Both the position numbers and the translations under genes were made by a program. The notes beneath the pieces are model-generated. The model was given only the letters and a program-made list of their open reading frames with translations. It did not search any database and had not been told where the DNA came from. A DNA stretch of 64,000 bases, from contig NZ_CP095050.1 of the NCBI RefSeq assembly GCF_022921075.1, forward strand, positions 4,650,001 through 4,714,000, given 5' to 3'. How positions within the stretch are numbered: the stretch's first letter is position 1; every line of letters starts with the position of its first letter. Source of the DNA: Hymenobacter sp. 5317J-9. GTDB taxonomy: Bacteria > Bacteroidota > Bacteroidia > Cytophagales > Hymenobacteraceae. This document shows positions 53,397 to 61,143 of the stretch, piece by piece.

Positions 53397-53489
53397 TGAT
53401 GTGCTGATGAGGTGATTTGCTGATGTGCTTCTAAAAACATCACAAAGCAACCACTCAGCACATCAGCAAATCACCTCATCAGCACATCA
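53397..53489. repeat. 33-bp perfect inverted repeat between fdx and iscX
   Basis: Arm 53397-53429 is the exact reverse complement of 53457-53489, with a 27-base spacer. Each arm is built from repeated CTGATG units. A hairpin here could modulate iscX expression relative to fdx. It is a separate repeat family from the GTCATGCTGAGC type. Confidence 0.85.
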
Positions 53490-53502
53490 GCACATCAACA
53501 GA

Positions 53503-53739
53503 ATGACTCATTTCGAGCCGCCCATGCACTGGGCCGACCACGAGGACATTGCCATGGCGCTCTACGAGAAGTTCGGCGACGACTTCACCGAGGCCAAAAT
53601 CTACCGCATCCGCTTCACCGACCTCATCGAGTGGGTGATGAGCCTCGACAACTTCGACGGCACCCGCGAGCAGGCCACCGAGGGCCACTTGGAGCAAATC
53701 CAGGCCAAGTGGGTGTACGAGTGGCGCGACAACCAATAA
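53503..53739 (+). CDS. iscX: Fe-S cluster assembly protein IscX
   Basis: 78 residues from MTHFEPPMHW (ATG 53503); the open frame upstream is inverted-repeat sequence. The IscX pattern HWADHEDIAMALYEKF, then RFTDLIEWVMSLDNFDG and IQAKWVYEWRD, matches the small acidic protein that binds IscS and regulates cluster assembly. The conserved acidic surface is present (Asp/Glu-rich). It follows fdx, with a hairpin repeat between. IscX is best known from proteobacteria with an ISC system. Confidence 0.85.
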   Translation: MTHFEPPMHWADHEDIAMALYEKFGDDFTEAKIYRIRFTDLIEWVMSLDNFDGTREQATEGHLEQIQAKWVYEWRDNQ

Positions 53740-53883
53740 ACGGCCGAGCTAGCGAGCCTGCGCGGCCAACCCGGTACCGGTTTCCCGCGTAAGCTGGCCT
53801 GAAGTGGCCCTTTCCTGCCGTTTCAGGCATTGCCGCAGCCTTTACCCGGGCGGTTTCCTTCCTTTCCATTATTCGTTTTTTGC

Positions 53884-54078
53884 ATGAAAACCGGCATTAT
53901 TAAATTTTTCAACGAAGCCAAAGGCTACGGCTTCGTGACCGACGACCAAACGAAAGAAGACTTTTTCGTACACGTAACGGGCCTCAACGGAGTCACGGTG
54001 CAGCAAAATGACCGGGTGGAATTCGAAACGCAGGAAGGCCGCAAGGGCATCAACGCCGTGAACGTCCGCAAAATCTGA
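53884..54078 (+). CDS. Cold-shock domain protein
   Basis: 64 residues from MKTGIIKFFNEAKGYGFV (ATG 53884). RNP1 is KGYGFV and RNP2 is DFFVHV, the single-stranded nucleic acid-binding surface of the cold-shock fold. Length is normal for CspA-type proteins. The gap upstream (53740-53883) could be a long 5' leader as in other csp genes, though no clear regulatory structure was identified. A terminator follows 33 bases after the stop. Confidence 0.92.
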   Translation: MKTGIIKFFNEAKGYGFVTDDQTKEDFFVHVTGLNGVTVQQNDRVEFETQEGRKGINAVNVRKI

Positions 54079-54111
54079 GCAACAGAAATCGACATTCGGG
54101 GCAACCCGTCG

Positions 54112-54144
54112 AAAAAGCTTCTCCTTTCCGGGGAAGCTTTTTTT
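54112..54144 (+). terminator. Rho-independent terminator after the cold-shock gene
   Basis: AAAAAGCTTCTCC (54112-54124) pairs with GGGGAAGCTTTTT (54130-54142) with one G-T pair and a T run. Confidence 0.85.
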
Positions 54145-54168
54145 ATGGCCCGGCCCGCCGCTGTGCCC

Positions 54169-54176
54169 GACCTTTG
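54169..54176 (+). promoter_or_regulatory. Near-consensus -7 element (GACCTTTG) for the UbiA gene
   Basis: One base off TACCTTTG, 22 bases before ATG 54199. It argues that the upstream in-frame ATG at 54145 is not the start. Confidence 0.45.
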
Positions 54177-54198
54177 CATCTTGCCCGTTCGCCTCGCC

Positions 54199-55134
54199 AT
54201 GCCCCCGCTTCCGCCCAAGCCGCCGACCGCCGCCGTGCCCCCGCCTCCGGCCGAGCGCCTGCGCACGGCCCTGCCCACGCTGGTGCGCTGGCCCAACCTT
54301 GTGATAATGCTGCTGTGCATGGCCCTGGTGCGGGCGGGTCTGCTGCTGCCGGAGCTGCCGCTGCACGCGTCGCTGTTGGCGCCGCGCTTTGGGGCGCTGG
54401 TGCTGGCGGCGCTGCTGGTGGCCGCGGCCGGCTACATCATCAACGACTACTACGACGTGAAGATTGACGCCATCAACCGGCCCGACCGGCTGGTGGTGGG
54501 CCGCGTGGTGAACCGGCGCAAGGCCATGCTGGCCCACATGCTGCTGAGTGGCGCGGGTGTGCTGCTGGCTGGCTGGCTGCACCCGGTGCTGGGACTGGTC
54601 ACGCTGGGCACGGCGCTGTTGCTGTGGGGCTATTCGGCGCGGTTCAAGCGGGTGGCGCTGGTGGGCAACGCCAGCATTGCCACCCTCACGGCGGCGCTGG
54701 TGCTGCTGCCCGAGTTGCAGCTGCAACTAGCCCGGCACGACAGCCACAGCGTGGTGTGGCCCTACGCCCTGGCCGCTTTCCTGCTCACCATGGTGCGCGA
54801 GATAGTGAAAGACGTGGAGGACATGAAAGGTGATGCCCAGCACGGTTGCCGCACGCTGCCGCTGGTGGTGGGCGTGGCCCGCACCAAGTGGGTGACCGGC
54901 TTCTTCCTGGGCTGCCTGGCGCTGCTGACACTAGGTGCCACGGCCCGGCTGCTGGCGGGCGGGCACTGGCCGCTGGGCACCTGGCTGCTGGTGCTGGTGT
55001 TGCTGCCCATGGCCCAGCTGGTGCGCCTGCTCATCCGGGCCGACCGGCGACGGCATTTTCATTACCTCAGCGCGTGGTGCAAGGGCATCATGCTGGCGGG
55101 CGTGCTCAGCATGGCGCTGGCGGGCGGGTTGTGA
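54199..55134 (+). CDS. UbiA family prenyltransferase
   Basis: 311 residues from MPPLPPKPP (ATG 54199). Eight or so membrane helices are seen. The two Asp-rich magnesium/diphosphate motifs are NDYYDVKIDAINRPDR and DVEDMKGD in VREIVKDVEDMKGDAQHGCR. Members attach isoprenoid chains to aromatic or glycerol phosphate acceptors. The NDYYD-IDAINRPDR pattern is like geranylgeranylglycerol-phosphate geranylgeranyltransferase-type annotations in Bacteroidota, but the acceptor cannot be decided. The stop codon lies in an inverted repeat. The start is chosen by the promoter-like motif and the Pro-rich N-terminus. Confidence 0.87.
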   Translation: MPPLPPKPPTAAVPPPPAERLRTALPTLVRWPNLVIMLLCMALVRAGLLLPELPLHASLLAPRFGALVLAALLVAAAGYIINDYYDVKIDAINRPDRLVVGRVVNRRKAMLAHMLLSGAGVLLAGWLHPVLGLVTLGTALLLWGYSARFKRVALVGNASIATLTAALVLLPELQLQLARHDSHSVVWPYALAAFLLTMVREIVKDVEDMKGDAQHGCRTLPLVVGVARTKWVTGFFLGCLALLTLGATARLLAGGHWPLGTWLLVLVLLPMAQLVRLLIRADRRRHFHYLSAWCKGIMLAGVLSMALAGGL

Positions 55135-55240
55135 GTGGTTAGTGGTTAACGGTGAGTGGTTAACTGCCAAATGGCAATTCCCTTTTACGACACATCTCTA
55201 TCATTTATCATTAACCACTAATCGTTAACCACTAACCACT
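55134..55240. repeat. 18-bp inverted repeat overlapping the UbiA stop codon
   Basis: AGTGGTTAGTGGTTAACG (55134-55151) and its exact reverse complement (55223-55240). Degenerate copies of GTGGTTAAC lie between. It occupies the whole gap before the HAD nucleotidase gene. Confidence 0.75.
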
Positions 55241-55243
55241 ACC

Positions 55244-55936
55244 ATGAAATACCGCCACCTGTTCTTTGACCTCGACCACACGCTGTGGGACTTCGAGAAA
55301 AATGCCAACGAAACGCTGCGCACGCTCTACGCGCGGCACGACTTTGCGCGGTTTGGCACGTTCACGGCGGAAGAATTCATTCGGGTGTACAGCGACATCA
55401 ACCACGCGCTGTGGCGCATGTACCAGAGTGGAAAAATCTCGCAGGCGCAGCTGCGCGACGTGCGTTTCTCGCGCACGCTCAGCAAATTGGGCGTACCGGA
55501 CGCCGACGTGCCTGCCACCATCTCGGCCGAGTTCACGGACATTCTGCCGCTCAAGTCCGCCGTGTTTCCCTACACCCACGAGGTGCTCGACTACCTGAAG
55601 CCCCGGTACCGCATGCACCTCATCACCAACGGCTTCAACGACATTCAGGCCATCAAGCTGGCTTCGTCGAACCTGACGCACTACTTCGAGTCGGTCATCA
55701 CCTCCGAACACAGCGGCCACCTCAAGCCCGACCCGCGCATGTTCCAGCATGCCTTGCAGCACACCGGCGCCACGGCCGCCGAGAGCCTGATGATAGGCGA
55801 CAACCTGGAATGCGACGTGCTGGGGGCCTTCAACGCCGGCATCGACCAGGTTTATTTCAACCCCGACAAGCGCCGCCACTTCGCCCAAACCACGCACGAA
55901 ATCAGCTGCCTGAGCGAGCTGAAAGCATTCTTGTAG
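55244..55936 (+). CDS. HAD family noncanonical pyrimidine nucleotidase, YjjG type
   Basis: 230 residues. HAD motif I is FFDLDHTLWDF (nucleophile Asp and acid Asp), motif II is LITNGFND, motif III Lys is in HSGHLKPDPRMF and motif IV is MIGDNLECDVLGA. WDFEKNANETL is characteristic of the YjjG group, which dephosphorylates dUMP, dTMP and damaged pyrimidine nucleotides. Cytosolic. It is followed by a palindromic repeat and a dNMP kinase-like gene, so two nucleotide-metabolism genes are adjacent. Confidence 0.9.
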   Translation: MKYRHLFFDLDHTLWDFEKNANETLRTLYARHDFARFGTFTAEEFIRVYSDINHALWRMYQSGKISQAQLRDVRFSRTLSKLGVPDADVPATISAEFTDILPLKSAVFPYTHEVLDYLKPRYRMHLITNGFNDIQAIKLASSNLTHYFESVITSEHSGHLKPDPRMFQHALQHTGATAAESLMIGDNLECDVLGAFNAGIDQVYFNPDKRRHFAQTTHEISCLSELKAFL

Positions 55937-55942
55937 CTCATT

Positions 55943-56049
55943 TGTCATCCTGAGCGCAGCGAAGGACCTTCTCACCGAAGAACGGTTTGCAGTAATTCAA
56001 GCAGTGCAGGCGTGGGGTAAGAAGGTCCCCCGCTATGCTCAGGATAACA
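55943..56049. repeat. Palindromic repeat, GTCATCCTGAGC subfamily, copy 9 (decayed)
   Basis: The left arm (from 55943) is consensus-like; the right arm (to 56049) has several substitutions. The same subfamily is at 17058-17161. An ATG created in the right arm (56035) is in frame with the next gene. Confidence 0.8.
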
Positions 56050-56067
56050 GCCGAAATTCTCACCAAC

Positions 56068-56616
56068 ATGATACACCTCATTGGCCTCTCCGGCCGCCGG
56101 GGCAGCGGCAAAGACACCGTGGCCCGGCTCATCCAGCAACTGCAGCCCGAGCGCATCTGGCAGGTTCGCTCCTTCGGCGATTCCATTAAATCGGTCTGCG
56201 CCGCCCTCACGGGCGAGGCGGCGGCGCTCTACTATTCCCAAAAAGGCAAGGCCGAGCTGGTGCCCACCTTCCGGCGCACCCGGGGCGAAATGCTGCAGCA
56301 GGTGGGCGAAGCCCTGCGCCAGTGGGAGCCGCTGGTGTGGGTCGATGCCTTTTTTGCGGCCCTGCCGCAAGACGCCTGCGTGCTGGTGCCCGACGTGCGC
56401 TACGCCAACGAAGCCGACCCCATTCGGGCCCGCGGCGGCATCATGCTGCGCGTGGAAGGCGACCCGCTGCGCCAGCGCGGCGACGGCACCCGCGACGACA
56501 ACCACCCCAGTGAAGTCTCCATGGACGCTTATCCCAATTTTGACCATGTGCTGCACAACACCGGCTCCTACCAGGACCTCGAGCAGCAGGTGCGAGAGTT
56601 GCTGAAGCGGCTGTAG
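56068..56616 (+). CDS. P-loop deoxynucleoside monophosphate kinase-like protein
   Basis: 182 residues from MIHLIGLSGRRGSGKDT (ATG 56068). The in-frame ATG at 56035 lies in repeat sequence and adds 11 residues. Walker A is SGRRGSGKDT. VPDVRYANEADPIRARGG and DDNHPSEVSMDAYPNFDHV match the dNMP kinase-like family related to phage T4 gene 1. It probably phosphorylates deoxynucleoside monophosphates or has a salvage role (inference). The stop is 10 bases before the AT-rich orphan gene. Confidence 0.8.
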   Translation: MIHLIGLSGRRGSGKDTVARLIQQLQPERIWQVRSFGDSIKSVCAALTGEAAALYYSQKGKAELVPTFRRTRGEMLQQVGEALRQWEPLVWVDAFFAALPQDACVLVPDVRYANEADPIRARGGIMLRVEGDPLRQRGDGTRDDNHPSEVSMDAYPNFDHVLHNTGSYQDLEQQVRELLKRL

Positions 56617-56626
56617 CATCTCAAAG

Positions 56627-56971
56627 ATGAAAGCTATTCCAGTCAAAGTTTGGAATCGAATTGATATGCTGCAAAAACCAATTGCAGCAATAGCCCGGGC
56701 ATCAGCAGGCAATCAGAAACGCTGGGTTATGATTGATGTTAAGAGATGGAGCGTCGTAGCGCAGCCACCACACCTTTATCACGTTTCTGATATTGAGTTT
56801 GATATGGCACTACTGAATAAGTATGCTGAAGATGGAGACGAAGATTTAGCAATTGTAGCTCAAACCAGCTATTACGTTGCCGATGTTGTTGAGCTATATG
56901 CTTTGTTGTTACAACTTGAAGTCGACCCTGAATCATTTAATGCTCCTTGGTATGTGGGCTATCCACTATAG
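56627..56971 (+). CDS. AT-rich hypothetical protein, probably acquired
   Basis: 114 residues (MKAIPVKVWNRIDMLQ to APWYVGYPL). I do not recognise the family. There is no signal peptide or membrane segment; the central part is acidic and predicted helical (DIEFDMALLNKYAEDGDEDL). Base composition and codon use are strikingly different from the neighbours (many AT-ending codons; about 40% GC in a 50-base sample near the middle). It lies 10 bases after the dNMP kinase-like gene and just before the pruA promoter. A single transferred gene, perhaps an immunity or phage-related protein, is possible, but nothing supports a function. Confidence 0.6.
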   Translation: MKAIPVKVWNRIDMLQKPIAAIARASAGNQKRWVMIDVKRWSVVAQPPHLYHVSDIEFDMALLNKYAEDGDEDLAIVAQTSYYVADVVELYALLLQLEVDPESFNAPWYVGYPL

Positions 56972-56988
56972 CTGTTATAGTATCATCC

Positions 56989-56996
56989 TACCTTTG
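56989..56996 (+). promoter_or_regulatory. -7 promoter element (TACCTTTG) for pruA
   Basis: An exact TAnnTTTG match, 44 bases before the pruA start. Confidence 0.6.
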
Positions 56997-57040
56997 CCCC
57001 ATCCCACCCCAACCCTCCCAACAACCTAACCTGAATATTT

Positions 57041-58705
57041 ATGGCCAACGCCTTTTTCAACGCCCCCGTCCCGATTAACGAACCCGTGAAAGGCTACGCG
57101 CCCGGCTCGAAAGAGCGACTGGAGTTGCAGCAGCAGCTCAAGAGCCTGCGCGGGCTGGAGCTGGACATCCCGATGTACATCGGCGGCAAGCAGGTGCGCA
57201 CCGGCAAGCTGGAGCGCATTGCCCCGCCCCACGACCACCAGCGCACCATTGCCCATTTCCACGCCGGCGACGCCAGCCACGTGCAGCTGGCCATCGACGC
57301 TGCGCTGGCTGCCCGCACCGCCTGGGCCGAGCTGCCCTGGGAGCACCGCGCCGCTGTGTTCCTGAAGGCCGCCGACCTGCTGGCCGGCCCCTACCGCGCC
57401 CGCATCAACGCGGCCACCATGCTGGGCCAGAGCAAGAATGCGTTTCAGGCCGAAATCGACGCCGCCTGCGAGCTGATTGATTTCTTCCGCTTCAACGTGT
57501 ACTACATGCAGGAAATCTACAAGCAGCAGCCCGAGAGCCTGCCCGGCATGTGGAACCGCGTGGAGCACCGCCCGCTCGAAGGCTTCGTGTTCGCCCTCAC
57601 GCCCTTCAACTTTACGTCCATCGCCGGCAACCTGCCTTCGTCGGCGGCCATGATGGGCAACGTCATCGTCTGGAAGCCCGCCAACACGCAGATTTACTCG
57701 GCCCAGGTGCTGATGGAGCTGTTCAAGGAAGCCGGCGTGCCCGACGGCGTCATTAACCTGGTGTACGTGGACGGCCCCACAGCCGGCGACGTGATTTTCT
57801 CGCACCGCGACTTTGCCGGCATCCACTTCACCGGCTCCACGGGCGTGTTCCAGAACATCTGGAAGACCATCGGCCAGAACATCCACCTGTATAAATCCTA
57901 CCCGCGCATCGTGGGCGAAACCGGCGGCAAAGACTTCATCCTCGCCCACCACTCGGCTCATCCCAAAGCCGTGGCCGTGGCCATGAGCCGGGGCGCCTTC
58001 GAGTACCAGGGCCAGAAATGCTCGGCCGCCTCGCGCGTCTACCTGCCCTCCAACACGGCCCAGGAAATCCTTGGCTATGTGAAGGAAGACCTCGCTTCCT
58101 TCAAAATGGGCGACGTGGAAGACTTTGGCAACTTTATCAACGCCGTTATCAGCGAGGTGTCCTTCGATAAGCTGGCCAAGTATCTCGACGCTGCCAAGTC
58201 CGACCCGAACGTGGAAATCATTGCCGGTGGCGGCTACGACAAGTCGAAAGGCTACTTCATCGAGCCCACCGTCATCGTGGCCAAAGACCCCAAGTACGTG
58301 ACTATGTGCGAGGAGCTGTTCGGCCCGGTGCTCACGGTGCACATCTACAACGAAAACAAGTTCGAGGAAACGCTGGAATTGGTGGATACCACTTCGCCCT
58401 ACGCCCTCACCGGCGCTGTGTTTGCTCAGGACCGGTACGCCATCGACCTGGCCAGCAAGCGCCTGCAGAATTCGGCCGGCAACTTCTACATCAACGACAA
58501 GCCCACCGGCGCCGTGGTGGGCCAGCAGCCCTTCGGCGGCGCCCGCGCCTCCGGCACCAACGACAAAGCCGGCTCGCAGCTCAACCTCATCCGTTGGGTG
58601 TCGCCCCGCGCCATCAAGGAAACCTTCGTGCCCGTCACGGACTACCGCTACCCCTTCCTGGGCTCGGAGCCGGCCGAAGATTTGAACCGCGACAAAGGCC
58701 TGTAA
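57041..58705 (+). CDS. pruA: L-glutamate gamma-semialdehyde dehydrogenase
   Basis: 554 residues, the standard length of the monofunctional bacterial/mitochondrial P5C dehydrogenase. It oxidises glutamate semialdehyde (from proline) to glutamate with NAD. The catalytic Cys is in YQGQKCSAASR and the base Glu in GETGGKDF; TPFNFTSIAGNLPSSAA and FTGSTGVFQNIW form the NAD pocket. No proline dehydrogenase (putA/prodh) gene is adjacent in this window. It has its own promoter motif and a strong terminator, so it is monocistronic. Confidence 0.96.
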   Translation: MANAFFNAPVPINEPVKGYAPGSKERLELQQQLKSLRGLELDIPMYIGGKQVRTGKLERIAPPHDHQRTIAHFHAGDASHVQLAIDAALAARTAWAELPWEHRAAVFLKAADLLAGPYRARINAATMLGQSKNAFQAEIDAACELIDFFRFNVYYMQEIYKQQPESLPGMWNRVEHRPLEGFVFALTPFNFTSIAGNLPSSAAMMGNVIVWKPANTQIYSAQVLMELFKEAGVPDGVINLVYVDGPTAGDVIFSHRDFAGIHFTGSTGVFQNIWKTIGQNIHLYKSYPRIVGETGGKDFILAHHSAHPKAVAVAMSRGAFEYQGQKCSAASRVYLPSNTAQEILGYVKEDLASFKMGDVEDFGNFINAVISEVSFDKLAKYLDAAKSDPNVEIIAGGGYDKSKGYFIEPTVIVAKDPKYVTMCEELFGPVLTVHIYNENKFEETLELVDTTSPYALTGAVFAQDRYAIDLASKRLQNSAGNFYINDKPTGAVVGQQPFGGARASGTNDKAGSQLNLIRWVSPRAIKETFVPVTDYRYPFLGSEPAEDLNRDKGL

Positions 58706-58725
58706 CAGCCTTGTCAGTTAGCCAC

Positions 58726-58761
58726 AAAAAAGCCGCCTCTGGTTAAAGAGGCGGCTTTTTT
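58726..58761. terminator. Bidirectional terminator between pruA and the response regulator
   Basis: A perfect 15-bp stem (58726-58740 with 58747-58761) with A and T runs at the ends, placed between two convergent genes. Confidence 0.88.
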
Positions 58762-58787
58762 ACATCAATAGTGAAGCCAGTTGAAGG

Positions 58788-59192
58788 TCATTCAACGTCC
58801 GCTTCGCCTCCTAATTTCGACTGAATGGCCCGGATTTCGCCGCTGTCGAGCGGCTTGTGAATCAGGCCCGCCACCAGGTCATATTCCTTCGATTTTTCGA
58901 GGTCGGCCAGGGCCAGCGACGACGTGAGAATGTAGATGGCGCAGTGCCCCCGTAATTCTTCTTCGTAGGGCGCCAGGGCGTCCAGAAACTGCCAGCCGTC
59001 CATTTCGGGCATGTTCAGGTCCAGAAAAACCACCTGGGGCATCAGATTTTCCTTCGCCCGCATCAGCAGCTTGTCCAGTGCTTTTTTTGCTGATTGGAAC
59101 GTGCAGATGGTGTTGGAAAATCCTTCGGCCCGCAGGAGTTGCTCGGTGAGGTAGGTGGCGAGGTTGTCGTCGTCAATGAGGTAGGTTTTCAT
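58788..59192 (-). CDS. Single-domain response regulator
   Basis: 134 residues from MKTYLIDDD (ATG 59192); an ATG two codons earlier is equally in frame. It consists of a receiver domain only. The acidic pair is in LIDDDN, the phosphoacceptor Asp in VVFLDLNMPEMDGW, the Thr/Ser switch in ILTSSLA and the Lys in IHKPLDS. There is no DNA-binding output, so it acts by protein contact or as a phosphate sink. The gene starts inside the 3' end of the histidine kinase gene (20-base overlap), so they form a pair. Confidence 0.92.
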   Translation of the reverse strand: MKTYLIDDDNLATYLTEQLLRAEGFSNTICTFQSAKKALDKLLMRAKENLMPQVVFLDLNMPEMDGWQFLDALAPYEEELRGHCAIYILTSSLALADLEKSKEYDLVAGLIHKPLDSGEIRAIQSKLGGEADVE

Positions 59193-60348
59193 CCGCACGG
59201 GGCCTGAAATGAAGGGTAAACTCGGTGCCTTCGTCGAGGCGGCTCCGAACGGAAACAGCCCCGCCCATGGCTTCTGCGTGGGCTTTCACCAGAAAAAGGC
59301 CAATGCCGCGCCCGGCAGTGCCCGTGCCGCCGTGAAAGCGACGGTACAGCTGGAAAATATTATCGCTCGCCTTCTCCTGGTCAAATCCGGAGCCGTTGTC
59401 GCGCACGGTGAGGGTGATGCCCAGGCGCGGGTCCTGGGCTGCGGCCACGTCAATCCGCAACGGCCGCGCGTCGGAGCGGTACTTGATGGCGTTGGAAATC
59501 AAATTGTGGAAAATGCTGTGGAAATAGGCCCGGCTGCCCGCCACGTGCAGCGTCGCCGGGATGGCGTTGTGCAGTTGGCCCCCGCAATCCCGCAACGCCT
59601 CCTGCAAGCTGAGCAGCGCCTGCTGGCACACGGCGGCCACGGGCACGGGTTCGGGCCGGTAGCCGTCCTGCGAGTCGCGCAGCGACAGGATGTTGTTCAC
59701 ATCCATCATCACTTGGTCGAGTTGTTGGATGCTGGTGCGCAGGTGCTGCAACGACACGTCAAACGTATCAGAACGCTTGTCTAGCCGCGCCAGCAAATCG
59801 GTAAAACCCAAGGCATTGGCCAATGGGGCCCGCAGGTTGTGCGACACGATGTACGTGAACTGCTGCAAGTCGGAGTTTTGCTGCACGAGCCGTTCCGTGA
59901 GCAGAAGTTGGCGCTCTTCGGCTTGCTTTTCCTTGGTGAGGTCGTGCACCACGCCCACCAGCTGGTAACAGCGGCCAGCTTCGTCGTGCACCGGCGTCAC
60001 GCTCACTTCGCCCGTCACGCGGCCGGTAGGATAGTCGGAGGTTTCCAGCCAAGTCACCCGCTGCGAGGTGCGGATGGCTTCTTCGTATTTGGTGAGCACC
60101 AGGCTCAGCGAAGGCTCCGGGATAACGTCGCTCACGTAGCTGCCGGCCACTTTTTCTACCGGTACTCCCGTGGCTTTCTCGAAAGCGTTGTTGGCGAAAA
60201 TGAAGCGGTAGCGGCCGTCATCTTCCACGCTCAATACAAACGTGACGTCGGCAATGGCATTAAAAATCACCGAAAGCTGGTGTTCGCGCTCGGCTAGGTC
60301 GGCGTACGACAGCGTTGGTTCGGACAATGGCACTTCGCGCTCTGACAT
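59173..60348 (-). CDS. PAS-domain sensor histidine kinase
   Basis: 391 residues from MSEREVPLSEP (ATG 60348). A PAS domain (about residues 25-140: LSVIFNAIADVTFVLSVEDD, FIFANNAFEKATGVPVE, YQLVGVVHDLTKEKQAEE) leads to the dimerisation/phosphoacceptor helix with the H-box FTYIVSHNLRAPLANALGF, then the catalytic ATPase with N-box FHNLISNAIKYR, G1 DNGSGFD and G2 GRGIGLFLVKAHAEAMGG. There is no membrane segment, so it is cytosolic and senses an internal signal. It overlaps the receiver gene by 20 bases. The kinase type (HWE-negative, HisKA-like) is common in Bacteroidota. Confidence 0.92.
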   Translation of the reverse strand: MSEREVPLSEPTLSYADLAEREHQLSVIFNAIADVTFVLSVEDDGRYRFIFANNAFEKATGVPVEKVAGSYVSDVIPEPSLSLVLTKYEEAIRTSQRVTWLETSDYPTGRVTGEVSVTPVHDEAGRCYQLVGVVHDLTKEKQAEERQLLLTERLVQQNSDLQQFTYIVSHNLRAPLANALGFTDLLARLDKRSDTFDVSLQHLRTSIQQLDQVMMDVNNILSLRDSQDGYRPEPVPVAAVCQQALLSLQEALRDCGGQLHNAIPATLHVAGSRAYFHSIFHNLISNAIKYRSDARPLRIDVAAAQDPRLGITLTVRDNGSGFDQEKASDNIFQLYRRFHGGTGTAGRGIGLFLVKAHAEAMGGAVSVRSRLDEGTEFTLHFRPRADENLPH

Positions 60349-60623
60349 GGGTAGAGTTAAGGACTGCGCGTCAGGCTTCACAGCTCCGAGACGAAGTATC
60401 ACAAGTCAATTTACTACCAAAAAGCGTATTTATCCTTAGCAAACTACCTGACTCTCCATTTTTATGCCACGCAACGCCATCACTGTCGAGCTTACTCCCC
60501 CGGCCTAATCTGCTCGTGTGCACAGCCGCCATCTGCCCGCTTTGTCGCCGCAATTGGGTTGTTGCTTTCCAAACACCTGCCGCCGCTTCCACCTTTAACA
60601 TTGCGCCCCTAACCCGTGGGCGC

Positions 60624-60631
60624 TACCTTTG
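60624..60631 (+). promoter_or_regulatory. -7 promoter element (TACCTTTG) for the nuoA-E operon
   Basis: An exact TAnnTTTG match, 44 bases before nuoA. A TTG at 60601-60603, 20 bases upstream, is a good candidate -33 element, matching the usual Bacteroidota spacing. Confidence 0.7.
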
Positions 60632-60675
60632 CCCTTCAGCGCCCACGGGTGCTGCTACCCTCTACATTTTTCGCT

Positions 60676-61068
60676 ATGTTTTTGATACTTCCGGCTGCCA
60701 ATTATCAGCCCTCCGATTACCTGCCCATTCTTATTCAATTCGGTTTGGCGTTGGCGTTTGTGGCGTTCGCCATGATTGTGTCGCACCTCGTGGGCCCCAA
60801 GCGCAGCAGCAAAGTAAAAAACGAAGCCTTCGAGTGCGGCATCGAGTCGGTGGGCAACGCCCGCACCCCGATTTCGGTGAAATACTTCCTCACGGCTATT
60901 GTGTTCGTGCTGTTCGACGTCGAGGTAATCTTCATGTACCCGTGGGCAGTGAACTTCCGCGCCCTGGGCAATGACGGTTTCATTGCCATGGTGCTGTTCA
61001 TGTTCTTCCTGCTGGCGGGCTTCCTCTACATCATCAAAAAGGGCATCCTGCGCTGGAACGAAGCCTGA
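60676..61068 (+). CDS. nuoA: NADH:quinone oxidoreductase subunit A
   Basis: 130 residues from MFLILPAANY (ATG 60676), which puts the promoter correctly upstream. Three membrane helices are seen with the conserved loop KNEAFECGIESVGNARTPISVKYFLTAIVFVLFDVEVIFMYPWA between the first and second. NuoA is a small membrane subunit near the quinone site. It is first gene of nuoA-B-C-D-E, which runs to the window end. nuoM and nuoN are about 50 kb away. Confidence 0.95.
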   Translation: MFLILPAANYQPSDYLPILIQFGLALAFVAFAMIVSHLVGPKRSSKVKNEAFECGIESVGNARTPISVKYFLTAIVFVLFDVEVIFMYPWAVNFRALGNDGFIAMVLFMFFLLAGFLYIIKKGILRWNEA

Positions 61069-61143
61069 TTCGCCCAAACTTTTGCCGCGCTGCCGGTGTT
61101 GGCAACTAGGCCATTAGGCCGTCCAATCTGACTTATCTTCCTT

